Shown: positions 1-7,832 of the stretch, piece after piece
Layout of the letters: each line of letters begins with the position of its first letter
Position numbering within the stretch: the first letter of the stretch is position 1
Assembly: GCA_027294925.1 (NCBI GenBank)
Contig: JAPULM010000174.1
Location: 1-10,086 of the forward strand
Direction of reading: 5' to 3'
DNA: 10,086 bases
DNA from: a bacterium
GTDB taxonomy: Bacteria; Tectomicrobia; Entotheonellia; Entotheonellales; Entotheonellaceae
The notes under the pieces: generated by a model
What the model was told of the DNA's origin: nothing
Databases searched by the model: none
The model's input: the letters and a program-made list of their open reading frames with translations, nothing else
Made by a program: the position numbers and the translations under genes

Positions 1-276
1 CTTGAAGATACATCTTTCGTCGCCGTTAAGACCTTGAGCCAACTTTCGCTTGACGACTCAATTGCGCAAATCAGGCAACGGGGGGAACAATTCGCCTCTC
101 AGGCGCCGTCTCACAAGGTATCGACCCTGCAAGATCTGGAAAGAGGCAAAAGACGCCTCGAAGTCGAGGAGACACTCGGCTACGCCGTGCAGCAAGGTGT
201 AACACTCGGTGTACCAACCCCTACGATGACGACCTGCTACCGATTAATTGCAGGGATAAACCGATCTCTGATATAG
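1..276 (+). CDS. 2-dehydropantoate 2-reductase (ketopantoate reductase, ApbA/PanE family), C-terminal fragment cut by window edge
   Basis: The reading frame is open from base 1 to a TAG stop at 274-276, so this is the last 91 codons of a longer gene. The TTG at 34 is an internal codon rather than a start, because the frame and the fold continue upstream. The segment matches the helical C-terminal domain of ketopantoate reductases: a Ser-Thr-Leu-Gln-Asp stretch like the SxLQD of E. coli PanE, then a basic stretch leading to a Glu, then a Gly-Val-Pro-Thr-Pro turn and a closing helix ending in Asn-Arg-Ser-Leu. The family reduces 2-dehydropantoate to pantoate with NADPH for pantothenate and CoA synthesis, but many paralogues act on other 2-oxoacids. 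The N-terminal Rossmann domain is outside the window, so cofactor and substrate cannot be judged. The gene is convergent with the molybdenum operon, 20 bp away. Confidence 0.8.
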   Translation, partial: LEDTSFVAVKTLSQLSLDDSIAQIRQRGEQFASQAPSHKVSTLQDLERGKRRLEVEETLGYAVQQGVTLGVPTPTMTTCYRLIAGINRSLI

Positions 277-280
277 GTCA

Positions 281-295
281 CGGTGCTTCGCACCG
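281..295. terminator. Short GC-rich hairpin between convergent genes (possible bidirectional terminator)
   Basis: Bases 281-286 and 290-295 are perfect inverted repeats (CGGTGC / GCACCG) around a TTC loop. They fill most of the 20-bp gap between the stop of the ketopantoate-reductase-like gene and the stop of the molybdopterin subunit. Position and symmetry suit a shared terminator. Neither strand has a T-run after the stem, so it is not a canonical intrinsic terminator. Confidence 0.35.
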
Positions 296-296
296 A

Positions 297-3125
297 TCAG
301 GGCAAATAATACGCATCTGTGCTGGGCTTTAGCGGCCGTAACATCCACAACGGGCGCCGTAGACCATCGGGGCCAGGCGCCGGACGGGTTTTTTTCAGCC
401 ACTCCCGATACACCTCAAGCGATTTGTTGGTGTCCACAAACACGTCACCGTAGCGATCCTCACGACCGGCCGTTTCGATACGGACTTTTTGATGCCAACA
501 ATGCATGCCGCTAATCGGATCCGGGTGCACTGGGAAGGCGAGATTCTGATGCACCCCGGCGTCCTTCCACCAGATGCGGTCGGAATCCGGGTCAGGGCTG
601 CTGAATGGCATAATTCCCTCAACTTGCCGTAAGCGCCATTGGCCTTGGCCAATTTGCTCAAAATCGGCTAACGCGGTCGACCAGCGGTCGCCCCCCGTCT
701 CTTTCGACAGCCGCCAGCGGCCAAGGTGGTGCGAGCAAGCAACAATACCGGGGCGAATGCCTTCGGTGACCCACACCCGAATGACAAAATAACCGATATC
801 TGTATGCACCTTGGCCAATGCCCCCATCGTCAATTCTAAACGTTGGGCGTCTTTCGGATGCACCCACAACGGATTGGTGTGGGAGATCTCATACAGCCAT
901 TTTGCATTACCGGTGCGGGTGTGAATCAGGGTCGGTAGGCGGAAAGTCGGCAGCAGCACATATTCGCCCCGCTTGTGGTCAATATTCTCGCGATGCACAT
1001 GACTTTTGATATAAGCCGGGAGTGTGTACTCTGGCCAATGCCAATCCTTCATGGTCTGTGAAAAGAATTCCAGCTTGCGTGACGGCGTGGCAAAGCCAAC
1101 CACCCCTTGCCCGGCAATTTCAACCCCTATCGGATGGCCGTCTTGGTGGATCACCTGCGTCTCCGCATCCACCTCAGCGCCCGCAAGCTGCTCCGCTGTC
1201 AGTAGCGTTTCATGCACGTTGTAGGTGTCACGCTGCACTTCAAAAGCACCGTATTTGCGCATGTAGGCCAACGGACTTAGCCCTTCGGCGGCAGCTGCCT
1301 CAGGCAACCCCGGTACACTGTTCTCAAAAATCCATTGGTAATACTCTTCTACCGTCAGCTTCTCAGCAGGACGATACGGCGATTCAAAATACTGCCGTAC
1401 GCCGAGCGAACCATCCGGATCGATGCGCCAGGAGAGTTCAATCCAGAACTCGTCTTCTTCCCACACCTCGCCCGGGTTAGCCTCATAGGTCCACTGCACC
1501 GGCGTTCCCATCTTCTCGAGCGCCACCCGCAGCACGGGCTGCCGAAAGGCAATCCAGCTTCCTGCCTGCGTTTCCTGGCTCATCAGATCATGGCGCTCAG
1601 CACCATTACCCATCGGCAACACGTAGTCGGCAAACCAAGCAGTTTCACTCCATACCGGGGTGAGCGCCGCATGCATACCGATCTTGTCTTCGTCCTGCAA
1701 TACTTCGATCCATGTAGCGCCGTCCGGATTGGTCCACACCGGGTTGTAGACACGGGTAAAATACGTATCAACCCGGCCCCGGCCTTCCTTCAAGAAATGA
1801 GGTAGCAAGATACTCATCTCGTTATGCGTCAGCGGATATTCTTTGGGCCACAACAGCTCGCTCCACACCTGCTGTGGAGGTGGCTTGGCATACGGCGCCG
1901 GGACGAATTTATCCCAGCTGTTGGGCGACGTGCCGCCGGGCGTGCCAATGCTACCGGTCAACACCCCGAGGAAAGTCAGGCAACGCGACACCTGCCAGCC
2001 ACCTTCGTTACCGGACGCGGCGCTGCGCCAGACATGGCTGGCAAAGGCCGAGCCTGCTTTGGCGATCTCGTGCGCCACGTCGACAATCATGCCGGCCTCA
2101 ACCCCGCTTTCACGCTCGGCGAACGCCGGCGTGAAGGCCGCATAGTGCGTTTTAATCGCCTCGATGAAATTGTCAAAGGTCGACTCGCGATCAGCATGCT
2201 CCGACTGCATGTAAGTGTCCCAGTTGACCCAACGCTCCATAAACACGCGGTCAAAGCGCTCCTCTTGCAGAATCACGTTAGCCATGGCCAACAGCATGGC
2301 GGCCTCCGAACCCGGCCAGGCGGCGAGCCAGTAGTCGCTACGCGAGGCGGTATTGGACAGTCTCGTGTCGATCACCGCGATCTTGGCCCCGGCCATCTTT
2401 GCCTCGATGATACGCTGGGCATGTGGGTTGAAATAATGTCCAGCCTCCAGATGGGCGCTAATCAGCAAAATAAAGCGGGCATTGGCGTGATCCGGGGATG
2501 GGCGATCAGCCCCCTGCCACAACGTATAACCCAGGCGTGCCCCGGAAGAGCAAACGTTGGTATGGCTATTATGCCCATCCACCCCCCAGGCTTGCAGCAC
2601 CCGATCCATGTAACCATCATGCCCCGGGCGTCCAACGTGATACATCACCTCAGTGCGGCGATCTTCTTGCAAGGCTTTACGAATACGTCCCGCTAGGGTG
2701 TCGAGCACCTCGTCCCAGGTGGTGCGCTCCCACTGTCCCGAACCACGCGGCCCGGAACGTTTTAAGGGGTACAGGATACGTTCCGGATCATTGACTTGGT
2801 TGATTGTCGCCGGTCCTTTGGCGCAGTTGCGGCCGCGACTACCCGGGTGTGCCGGATTGCCCTCAAATTTACGAATCGAAAGGTCTTCTTTGTCGACATA
2901 AGCCAGCAGTCCGCAGCCTGCCTCACAGTTAAAGCAGACAGTGGGAATCAGCATGTACTTCTTGACCACCTTCTTGGGCCAGGCAGCAGGGTCGTATTCA
3001 GTCCAATCATCCCATCGTTCAACCGGCGGGTAGTCGACAAGCTGCCCTAAAGACGGGATGGGTAAGGAGAGAGGTGGCATATGGTCATATTCCTTATGGT
3101 AAACTGGGTGAGCTGTCTCAACCAT
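297..3125 (-). CDS. Molybdopterin-dependent oxidoreductase catalytic subunit (DMSO reductase superfamily; Psr/Phs/Soe/Ttr-like), Tat-less
   Basis: 942 residues, the catalytic (A) subunit of a membrane-associated respiratory complex. Near the N-terminus it has a [4Fe-4S] motif, Cys64-x2-Cys67-x3-Cys71-x29-Cys101, followed by the family's CAKG turn and a TTWDE segment. Residues of the HTNVC type around 188-192 place Cys192 as the likely Mo ligand. The AxxAGAKIAVIDTR stretch near 242-255 and the PGSEAA segment near 271 are conserved in bis-MGD enzymes. A C-terminal MGD-binding (molydop-binding) domain lies in roughly the last 250 residues. The N-terminus has no twin-arginine signal, so the protein should stay in the cytoplasm. 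It lies 44 bp downstream of the FeS-NrfD fusion, its obvious partner. No clear Shine-Dalgarno precedes the ATG at 3125. An in-frame ATG at 3080 (Met16) has AAGGAA 9 nt upstream and could be the true start, giving 927 residues. The substrate is unknown; reduced or oxidised sulfur compounds are the first candidates by family. No TorD/NarJ-type chaperone gene is in the window. Confidence 0.9.
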   Translation of the reverse strand: MVETAHPVYHKEYDHMPPLSLPIPSLGQLVDYPPVERWDDWTEYDPAAWPKKVVKKYMLIPTVCFNCEAGCGLLAYVDKEDLSIRKFEGNPAHPGSRGRNCAKGPATINQVNDPERILYPLKRSGPRGSGQWERTTWDEVLDTLAGRIRKALQEDRRTEVMYHVGRPGHDGYMDRVLQAWGVDGHNSHTNVCSSGARLGYTLWQGADRPSPDHANARFILLISAHLEAGHYFNPHAQRIIEAKMAGAKIAVIDTRLSNTASRSDYWLAAWPGSEAAMLLAMANVILQEERFDRVFMERWVNWDTYMQSEHADRESTFDNFIEAIKTHYAAFTPAFAERESGVEAGMIVDVAHEIAKAGSAFASHVWRSAASGNEGGWQVSRCLTFLGVLTGSIGTPGGTSPNSWDKFVPAPYAKPPPQQVWSELLWPKEYPLTHNEMSILLPHFLKEGRGRVDTYFTRVYNPVWTNPDGATWIEVLQDEDKIGMHAALTPVWSETAWFADYVLPMGNGAERHDLMSQETQAGSWIAFRQPVLRVALEKMGTPVQWTYEANPGEVWEEDEFWIELSWRIDPDGSLGVRQYFESPYRPAEKLTVEEYYQWIFENSVPGLPEAAAAEGLSPLAYMRKYGAFEVQRDTYNVHETLLTAEQLAGAEVDAETQVIHQDGHPIGVEIAGQGVVGFATPSRKLEFFSQTMKDWHWPEYTLPAYIKSHVHRENIDHKRGEYVLLPTFRLPTLIHTRTGNAKWLYEISHTNPLWVHPKDAQRLELTMGALAKVHTDIGYFVIRVWVTEGIRPGIVACSHHLGRWRLSKETGGDRWSTALADFEQIGQGQWRLRQVEGIMPFSSPDPDSDRIWWKDAGVHQNLAFPVHPDPISGMHCWHQKVRIETAGREDRYGDVFVDTNKSLEVYREWLKKTRPAPGPDGLRRPLWMLRPLKPSTDAYYLP

Positions 3126-3169
3126 GTTTGATTAATTGATCATCAAGCGCAACAACGCGACCAAAAATC

Positions 3170-4744
3170 TTAACTGAGTGGCACTGTTTGACCAGCCATA
3201 ATCCAAATGTGCTCAAATACCAACAGTCCGGCTAAGGCGAACAGACCGGCAACAGCAGAGAAGCCGATAGACACAGGAATCAGCACCAGCAACAGCAGCG
3301 GTAAGATGTGGCCGAGCACCACCACACCGACCCAGAACGGTTTGGCGTATTGCCCGCCTAGGATCATCCGGGCAGCGCTAGCCGCATCTTGCGTTCCATG
3401 CGGCATCCATAACTCACCAACTAAGATAATAAACAAATTCGCCACTAGAGCCCACAACAGGACATCATGCAACAATACCTTCGTTGTGTCATTAGAGGCC
3501 ACGACAATGCCCACGATGGCCAGAGACGCCGCGCCGGCCAGCAACGCCTGAACCAGCAAATGAACCGGCAACGCCGGGCTCAGCCACAAATCACGCCCCT
3601 TAGCCTGCCCAAAGAGAAAGCCGGTATAGATCGCCGCCAGCACCGCAGCAATACCCCCAGGCCAAAGTAAAAAGTGCCGAAAACGGGTGGCCCCGAACAT
3701 CGCGGTCAACAAACTGATGCCGAGTAACGCACCATAGACCACGAGTATGTATGACCCAATGGTCAACCAGGAACGCCACTGCGGTCGCAGTAAAATGGTA
3801 TAAAAACGCTCCGGACGTTTGAGATCCGTAACCAGGAAAACTGTCGTAATGACCAAAAAGAGCAGCGACAGAAACAACGCTCCCCAATTCAATAACGGGC
3901 TATCAGGCGTTATCCCCAAGCCAACGCCAATGGATGACAAGAGAAAAGCGCCGGCCGCGATCGATTTGGTCCAAATGTATAAGCTGACTTTCTTCCCCCA
4001 CGGTACGGCATGTGCCACGTCATATACCGTACGGGGCGTCTTGGGCGCCAAATCCAGCAGGGAAAACGATGCAGCACGGCCATCTGACACGGTCCCCAAA
4101 CCGGGCACCGACAGTGATGTATTGGTAATTTCGGGATTCGCTACCTGCGACCACATACCAAATTCCTGCGGCTGTGTGGCAGCGGTCGGGGTCAAACTGC
4201 TTTCGTCTGCGTCAATATAAAACAGCTGTGGCACGGTGCCTTTCTCAGGTTTGCGCACGCGCACCGGTTCACGGGTGATGAGCTGGGAAATGAAGCTGGT
4301 CGAATCGTCCAAATCACCAGACACAATGGCCTGGGTCGGGCAAACCACCTCGCATGAGGGCCGCAGGCCATTCTCCACCCGATGCGCACAGAAATTACAT
4401 TTGGCCGCCGTATTATTGTTGGGGTCAATGTACAACGCGTCATACGGGCAAGCCTGCATACAAGCTTTACAACCGATGCAGACATCCGGATCAAAATCAA
4501 CGATGCCGTCGGATCGTTTGTAAAGCGCCGTTACCGGACATATGGTGACACAGGGCGCCTGTTCACAATGATTGCACCGCAGCACGGTAAAATTCCGTTG
4601 CACATTGGGAAATTCGCCTTTTTCGACATACTTCACCCAGGTGCGATATACGCCCAGTGGCACCTGGTGCTCCTCCTTGCATGCAACGCTGCATGCATGG
4701 CACCCAATGCATTTACGGTTATCAATAAGAAATCCAAATTTCAT
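3170..4744 (-). CDS. Fused [4Fe-4S] electron-transfer subunit and NrfD/PsrC-type membrane quinone subunit (B-C fusion)
   Basis: 524 residues. Residues 1-145 form a PsrB/DmsB-like ferredoxin domain with 16 cysteines in four groups: 12/15/18/22, 57/60/65/69, 89/92/95/99 and 116/119/131/135. That is enough for four [4Fe-4S] clusters relaying electrons between the Mo subunit and quinone. Residues 146-240 are a polar linker. From about 250 on there are eight hydrophobic segments (approximately 255-278, 286-306, 325-348, 357-380, 392-416, 425-446, 470-494, 497-517), the helix number of PsrC. The NrfD-type Asp-Leu-Lys-Arg-Pro-Glu-Arg signature sits after helix 2. In most Psr/Soe complexes B and C are separate genes; here they are one polypeptide. 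Basic residues concentrate on the N-terminal side of the membrane (K251, K252, K260; K309, R310, R313, R320, R324; K382, R384; R459, K468; about 12, versus about 3 on the other side), which predicts the Fe-S domain faces the cytoplasm. AGGAG lies 5 nt before the ATG. It is the first gene of the operon with the Mo subunit. Confidence 0.92.
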   Translation of the reverse strand: MKFGFLIDNRKCIGCHACSVACKEEHQVPLGVYRTWVKYVEKGEFPNVQRNFTVLRCNHCEQAPCVTICPVTALYKRSDGIVDFDPDVCIGCKACMQACPYDALYIDPNNNTAAKCNFCAHRVENGLRPSCEVVCPTQAIVSGDLDDSTSFISQLITREPVRVRKPEKGTVPQLFYIDADESSLTPTAATQPQEFGMWSQVANPEITNTSLSVPGLGTVSDGRAASFSLLDLAPKTPRTVYDVAHAVPWGKKVSLYIWTKSIAAGAFLLSSIGVGLGITPDSPLLNWGALFLSLLFLVITTVFLVTDLKRPERFYTILLRPQWRSWLTIGSYILVVYGALLGISLLTAMFGATRFRHFLLWPGGIAAVLAAIYTGFLFGQAKGRDLWLSPALPVHLLVQALLAGAASLAIVGIVVASNDTTKVLLHDVLLWALVANLFIILVGELWMPHGTQDAASAARMILGGQYAKPFWVGVVVLGHILPLLLLVLIPVSIGFSAVAGLFALAGLLVFEHIWIMAGQTVPLS

Positions 4745-4828
4745 AGCCGCTCCTGTTCACGACGTCAGGCAGTTTCTCACCCATCTTATCTATCTTGACA
4801 CCTAATTTGATTACCAACCGAGCCTCTC

Positions 4829-4857
4829 TCTATACCATGGAACCCTAACGCCTGCAA
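4829..4857 (-). promoter_or_regulatory. Candidate sigma70-type promoter for the FeS-NrfD / molybdopterin operon
   Basis: Read on the minus strand, TTGCAG (4857-4852) is followed after exactly 17 nt by TATAGA (4834-4829), about 85 nt upstream of the fusion gene's ATG. The -35 box matches consensus at only 3 of 6 positions and the -10 at 4 of 6, so the spacing is the main support. No other good -35/-10 pair was seen in this 205-bp gap. Confidence 0.3.
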
Positions 4858-4917
4858 CCTTTCAGCGAGTAAAAAAACGCATTTTTAAACACCGAGTTGC
4901 TTTCCCTCAGAACAGCA

Positions 4918-4933
4918 CGGCAGCATGCTGCCG
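4918..4933. repeat. 16-bp perfect palindrome downstream of the double CoA-transferase gene
   Basis: CGGCAGCATGCTGCCG is fully self-complementary and starts 17 bp beyond the CoA-transferase stop. As RNA it gives a 6-bp GC stem with a CATG loop, which could end or stabilise that transcript. No T-run follows on the minus strand within 15 nt, so intrinsic termination is doubtful. A dimeric regulator's site for the operon downstream is the alternative. Confidence 0.4.
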
Positions 4934-4949
4934 CCTGACCGGCCCTGGC

Positions 4950-7466
4950 CTACGCCGGGCGCCACACCTCAGGTGGATACGCCGTGCCCACCTGCTTTTT
5001 ACGTTCCAGATCGGCCAGTTCCTGCGGTGAGTAGCCAAGCAAGTCGCAGTAAATTTCCCGGTTATGTTCACCGAGCCGTACGGGGCCAGAGCGCAACGTG
5101 TTCGGCGTCCGCAGCATTCTGAATATCAAACCTGGATAGCGATACAAGCGTTGTTCATCAGCCGTCGGTAAGGGCACAAAGAAGCCACGCGCATTGAGCT
5201 GCGGGTCTTGCAAGATTTCAACTGCGCGACGCACAGGAGCAGCGCAAACGCCGACGGCCTGCAAGGCATGGAACAGTGGCTCCTTGTCGTGTTGTCGCGT
5301 CAAAACGGCAAGCACGTGGTCAAGCGCGTCGACATTGTCTAGACGCGCTTGATTGCAGCTAAAGCGGGAATCACGACTCAGGTGTATGCCATCAAGCACC
5401 TGGCAAAGCGCGACGAACGCTGCCGTCGACCCCACGTCGATGGCAATCCAATTATCCTCGCCGCGACAGGGGTATACATTGTGTGGCGCATGCCAGCGAT
5501 GCCGATTGCCCTGGCTGGGCGTATCGCGTCCATTCATCGTATAGTCCATGATGAATTCGCCTAAGACCGGCAAAAAGCCCTCTGTCAAAGGCATCTCGAT
5601 GAGCTGCCCTTGCCCTGTACGCTCACGGTGTCTCAGCGCCATCATTACCGCTAGCGCGCCTTGCACCCCGGCAATGCCATCGCTGGCTAGCGACTCGCTC
5701 AGCATTTCGGGGCTCTGACCCGGATAACCACGCAGATGGGTGTGTCCCACCATCGCCTCCACATGCAAACCGAAAGCACGGTAATCGCGATACGGTCCAT
5801 CCAGCGCGAAGGCCGGCATGCGCAGCATGATCAGGCGGGGGTTGATGGTGTGTAATGCTTCCCAGCTGATGTTAGCTTTATCCATTGTTTCCGGTACATT
5901 ATTCTCAACCAGCACATCACAGTGCTTGACCAGACGTAGGAGGGCATGGCGCCCGTCAGGCGTCATAATGTTACAAGTCATCGAACGTTTGTTACGGGCA
6001 TGCGAGTTGAAGGCGGCATTGCGATTCCATGGGTCCATTTGCGGGTCGTTGTCGGCCAAGCGAGTCGGTATCCCCTGTGCGGCAAGCGCTTGCGCCTGCG
6101 CACGACTCAGCACACTTTCCATCCCACGCGTATAGGGCTGCGGCTTATTCACCGGTTCGACCCGAATCACATCGGCTCCCCACTCCGCCAACAGCTGGGT
6201 GACGTGCGGTCCGGCCCACACGACGGTAATTTCCGCCACCCGCAGCCCGGCTAACGGCAATTCGAGCGGCGTCTCCTGCGGCGCCGTTGCTTGCCGGCGA
6301 GACGGCTGCAGACCGCCCGCTTTGATCTCGTCAGCATGTTCATTAAGTAGCGGCGCCCGTTGTGATGGGCGATGCGGTGATTGGCTCAACACAAACGGTC
6401 GCCCAGGGTACTGCAAGGGGCCGGTTTCGGGATGCTCGACCGTATCCCAGACCTGGCGAACTTGATAATGTGGATCTTGCAGCACATCCGCCACCGTATA
6501 TACCGCGCCGGCCAACAAGCCGGCCGCCTGCGCCGCAGCCATGGCTTGGCGCTTCGGCATGGTTTTAAGCCATGCCGCATAGGCGCCCTCAACCGCCTCA
6601 ACCAGATCATCAGGTACACTACCAGGCGGAGCCATGATATGCGGATGCTCGAGTAGATCCTCACGGCCGATTAAACGTAGGAGACGCGGTAAACGATTAT
6701 GCGCGCCCATAATGTTGACATGCCCATCTAAACAGGCGCGCACCCCTGCGCCCATGCGAAAGACAGCGGAGCCAAGACGCCCGGCCGACAGCCCCGTATA
6801 AGCCGCCATGGTCAGATTGACGGTCTGCCTGTCACGACAACCGGCCTGGCATTCGTGCACGGCGATGTCAATCCAGTCGCCTTGGCCAGTTGCTTCGGCA
6901 CGACGCAACGCCATTAGTGTCGCCAAAGCTGCCACGACACCGGCATGATAATGGGCATAATGGCCGGCTAGTTTGAGGGGTTCGCGACTTTGATGGCCAT
7001 TCGTATAGAGAGGGCCGCCGATGGCTTGTAAGGTAAGCTCCGAGCCACGATAGTCCCGGTACGGCCCGCTCTGCCCAAACGGCGTGATTGAGGTCATCAC
7101 CATAGCAGGATTCGCCGTCTGCAGCGTCTGCCAGTTCCAACCCCAGGCTTGCGCCGTACCCGGCGGGTAATCTTCCAACACGATATGTGCATCGGCCGCT
7201 AAAGCTCGAATGCGCTCGCCGCCATCTGCGCTGCTGGGATCAACAAGCATCGATCGCTTATTGCGATTTAAATGCAAAAACAGGCCCGAGCGTTCCGCAT
7301 GCGGCACATCATTTGGAAACGGCCCAAATGCCCGGCTCGGGTCGCCACCCGGCGGCTCAAGTTTAATCACATCAGCTCCCTGGTCGGCCAGCAACTTTGA
7401 TGCATAGGGACCCGCCACATTGCGGGTGAGGTCAATGACCCGCACGCCCTCTAGAGATCCGCTCAC
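4950..7466 (-). CDS. Tandem double-domain family III CoA-transferase (CaiB/BaiF family)
   Basis: 838 residues, about twice the usual 400, because two complete family III domains are fused: domain 1 about 1-385 and domain 2 about 403-838, joined by a Pro/Gln/Arg-rich linker. Both repeat the family hallmarks: GPY/GPH...LLA-x2-GADVI-(K/R)-(L/V)-EP at 19-38 and 419-438, an (R/A)-RNKRSM-type segment at 67-73 and 490-496, GPYRDYR at 134-140 and 557-563, and TGQG at 193-196 and 617-620. The family moves CoA between acids through a glutamyl/aspartyl-CoA intermediate. The position of formyl-CoA transferase Asp169 appears to be Glu in both domains (Glu205 and Glu629). Start is GTG at 7466, preceded directly by an in-frame TAG; an AAAGGG lies about 6 nt upstream. 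Fusion of two domains probably gives one chain the architecture of the interlocked dimer. Substrate and donor are unknown. No acyl-CoA dehydrogenase or ligase neighbour helps. Confidence 0.9.
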   Translation of the reverse strand: MSGSLEGVRVIDLTRNVAGPYASKLLADQGADVIKLEPPGGDPSRAFGPFPNDVPHAERSGLFLHLNRNKRSMLVDPSSADGGERIRALAADAHIVLEDYPPGTAQAWGWNWQTLQTANPAMVMTSITPFGQSGPYRDYRGSELTLQAIGGPLYTNGHQSREPLKLAGHYAHYHAGVVAALATLMALRRAEATGQGDWIDIAVHECQAGCRDRQTVNLTMAAYTGLSAGRLGSAVFRMGAGVRACLDGHVNIMGAHNRLPRLLRLIGREDLLEHPHIMAPPGSVPDDLVEAVEGAYAAWLKTMPKRQAMAAAQAAGLLAGAVYTVADVLQDPHYQVRQVWDTVEHPETGPLQYPGRPFVLSQSPHRPSQRAPLLNEHADEIKAGGLQPSRRQATAPQETPLELPLAGLRVAEITVVWAGPHVTQLLAEWGADVIRVEPVNKPQPYTRGMESVLSRAQAQALAAQGIPTRLADNDPQMDPWNRNAAFNSHARNKRSMTCNIMTPDGRHALLRLVKHCDVLVENNVPETMDKANISWEALHTINPRLIMLRMPAFALDGPYRDYRAFGLHVEAMVGHTHLRGYPGQSPEMLSESLASDGIAGVQGALAVMMALRHRERTGQGQLIEMPLTEGFLPVLGEFIMDYTMNGRDTPSQGNRHRWHAPHNVYPCRGEDNWIAIDVGSTAAFVALCQVLDGIHLSRDSRFSCNQARLDNVDALDHVLAVLTRQHDKEPLFHALQAVGVCAAPVRRAVEILQDPQLNARGFFVPLPTADEQRLYRYPGLIFRMLRTPNTLRSGPVRLGEHNREIYCDLLGYSPQELADLERKKQVGTAYPPEVWRPA

Positions 7467-7596
7467 CTAACACCCTTTCATGCCAAAGCGAGGCGCAAAA
7501 AGTCACGTCTTCCTTGCTTGCCGAACAGAGACATAACCTGCCACTCGACCCCAACGCACCACCATACTGCAAAAATCACCGACAGATGGAAGCCTC

Positions 7597-7625
7597 ATCT
7601 TGCTTGGTAAGTCGATAAGAGTCAA
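7597..7625 (-). promoter_or_regulatory. Candidate promoter for the double CoA-transferase gene
   Basis: On the minus strand TTGACT (7625-7620, five of six to TTGACA) is followed after 17 nt by CAAGAT (7602-7597), only three of six to TATAAT. It would give a leader of roughly 120 nt before the GTG. The -35 is good, the -10 poor. Confidence 0.25.
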
Positions 7626-7706
7626 GCGCCAATGGCAGCATGGTAAAGAGGCTCATGTTTAGAAAGTGGCCCTAACAGAATGCCGTTTAGGACTGGACGG
7701 GAGAGC

Positions 7707-7725
7707 AAAAATACGTTAAAAATAC
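7707..7725. repeat. Short direct repeat AAAAATAC x2, 11-bp period
   Basis: AAAAATAC occurs at 7707-7714 and 7718-7725, one helical turn apart, about 110 bp upstream of the hydrolase start. Such phasing fits side-by-side binding of a regulator or an A-tract bend. Two 8-bp A-rich copies can also arise by chance. Confidence 0.3.
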
Positions 7726-7832
7726 CTACCCGTGCAGCTTCGCAGGACAAGCTAAAATCAGGAGTACGAACAGCGTTAGAACTTGCCGACGACTCGGTTC
7801 CGATCCACACGACCCAACGAGAGGGAATTGAT

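Larger units (their letters stand above)
7467..7832. other. 366-bp divergent intergenic region without a gene
   Basis: It separates the leftward CoA-transferase from the rightward hydrolase and must carry both upstream regions. I see no RNA gene or conserved ORF here. The frame of the hydrolase stays open back to an ATG at 7680, but the extra 51 residues are low in homology-like features and that ATG has no good ribosome site. Two weak signals inside are listed separately: a leftward promoter candidate and a direct repeat at 7707-7725. Confidence 0.7.

Noticed and set aside
1824..2696. 290-codon open frame on + strand inside the molybdopterin gene
   Set aside because: It is antisense to strongly conserved coding sequence, rich in Arg/Pro/His as expected of a shadow frame, and resembles no domain.
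4675..4715. Repeated TGCATGCA-like words
   Set aside because: They encode the Cys-rich CIGCHACSVAC segment; the repetition follows from Cys, His and Ala codons.
297..4744. Alternative complex III (ActB/ActC) interpretation
   Set aside because: ActB is a molybdopterin-like domain fused to the Fe-S domain without Mo cofactor; here the Fe-S domain is fused to the membrane subunit and the catalytic subunit keeps its Fe-S and Mo-ligand residues.
4873..4886. AAAAA-CGCA-TTTTT inverted repeat
   Set aside because: A 5-bp A-T stem is too weak for a terminator and such A/T runs are common in intergenic DNA.
7680..7832. 51-residue N-terminal extension of the hydrolase
   Set aside because: The ATG at 7833 has a good ribosome site and matches the family's usual start; the extension shows no fold, signal or conserved motif.
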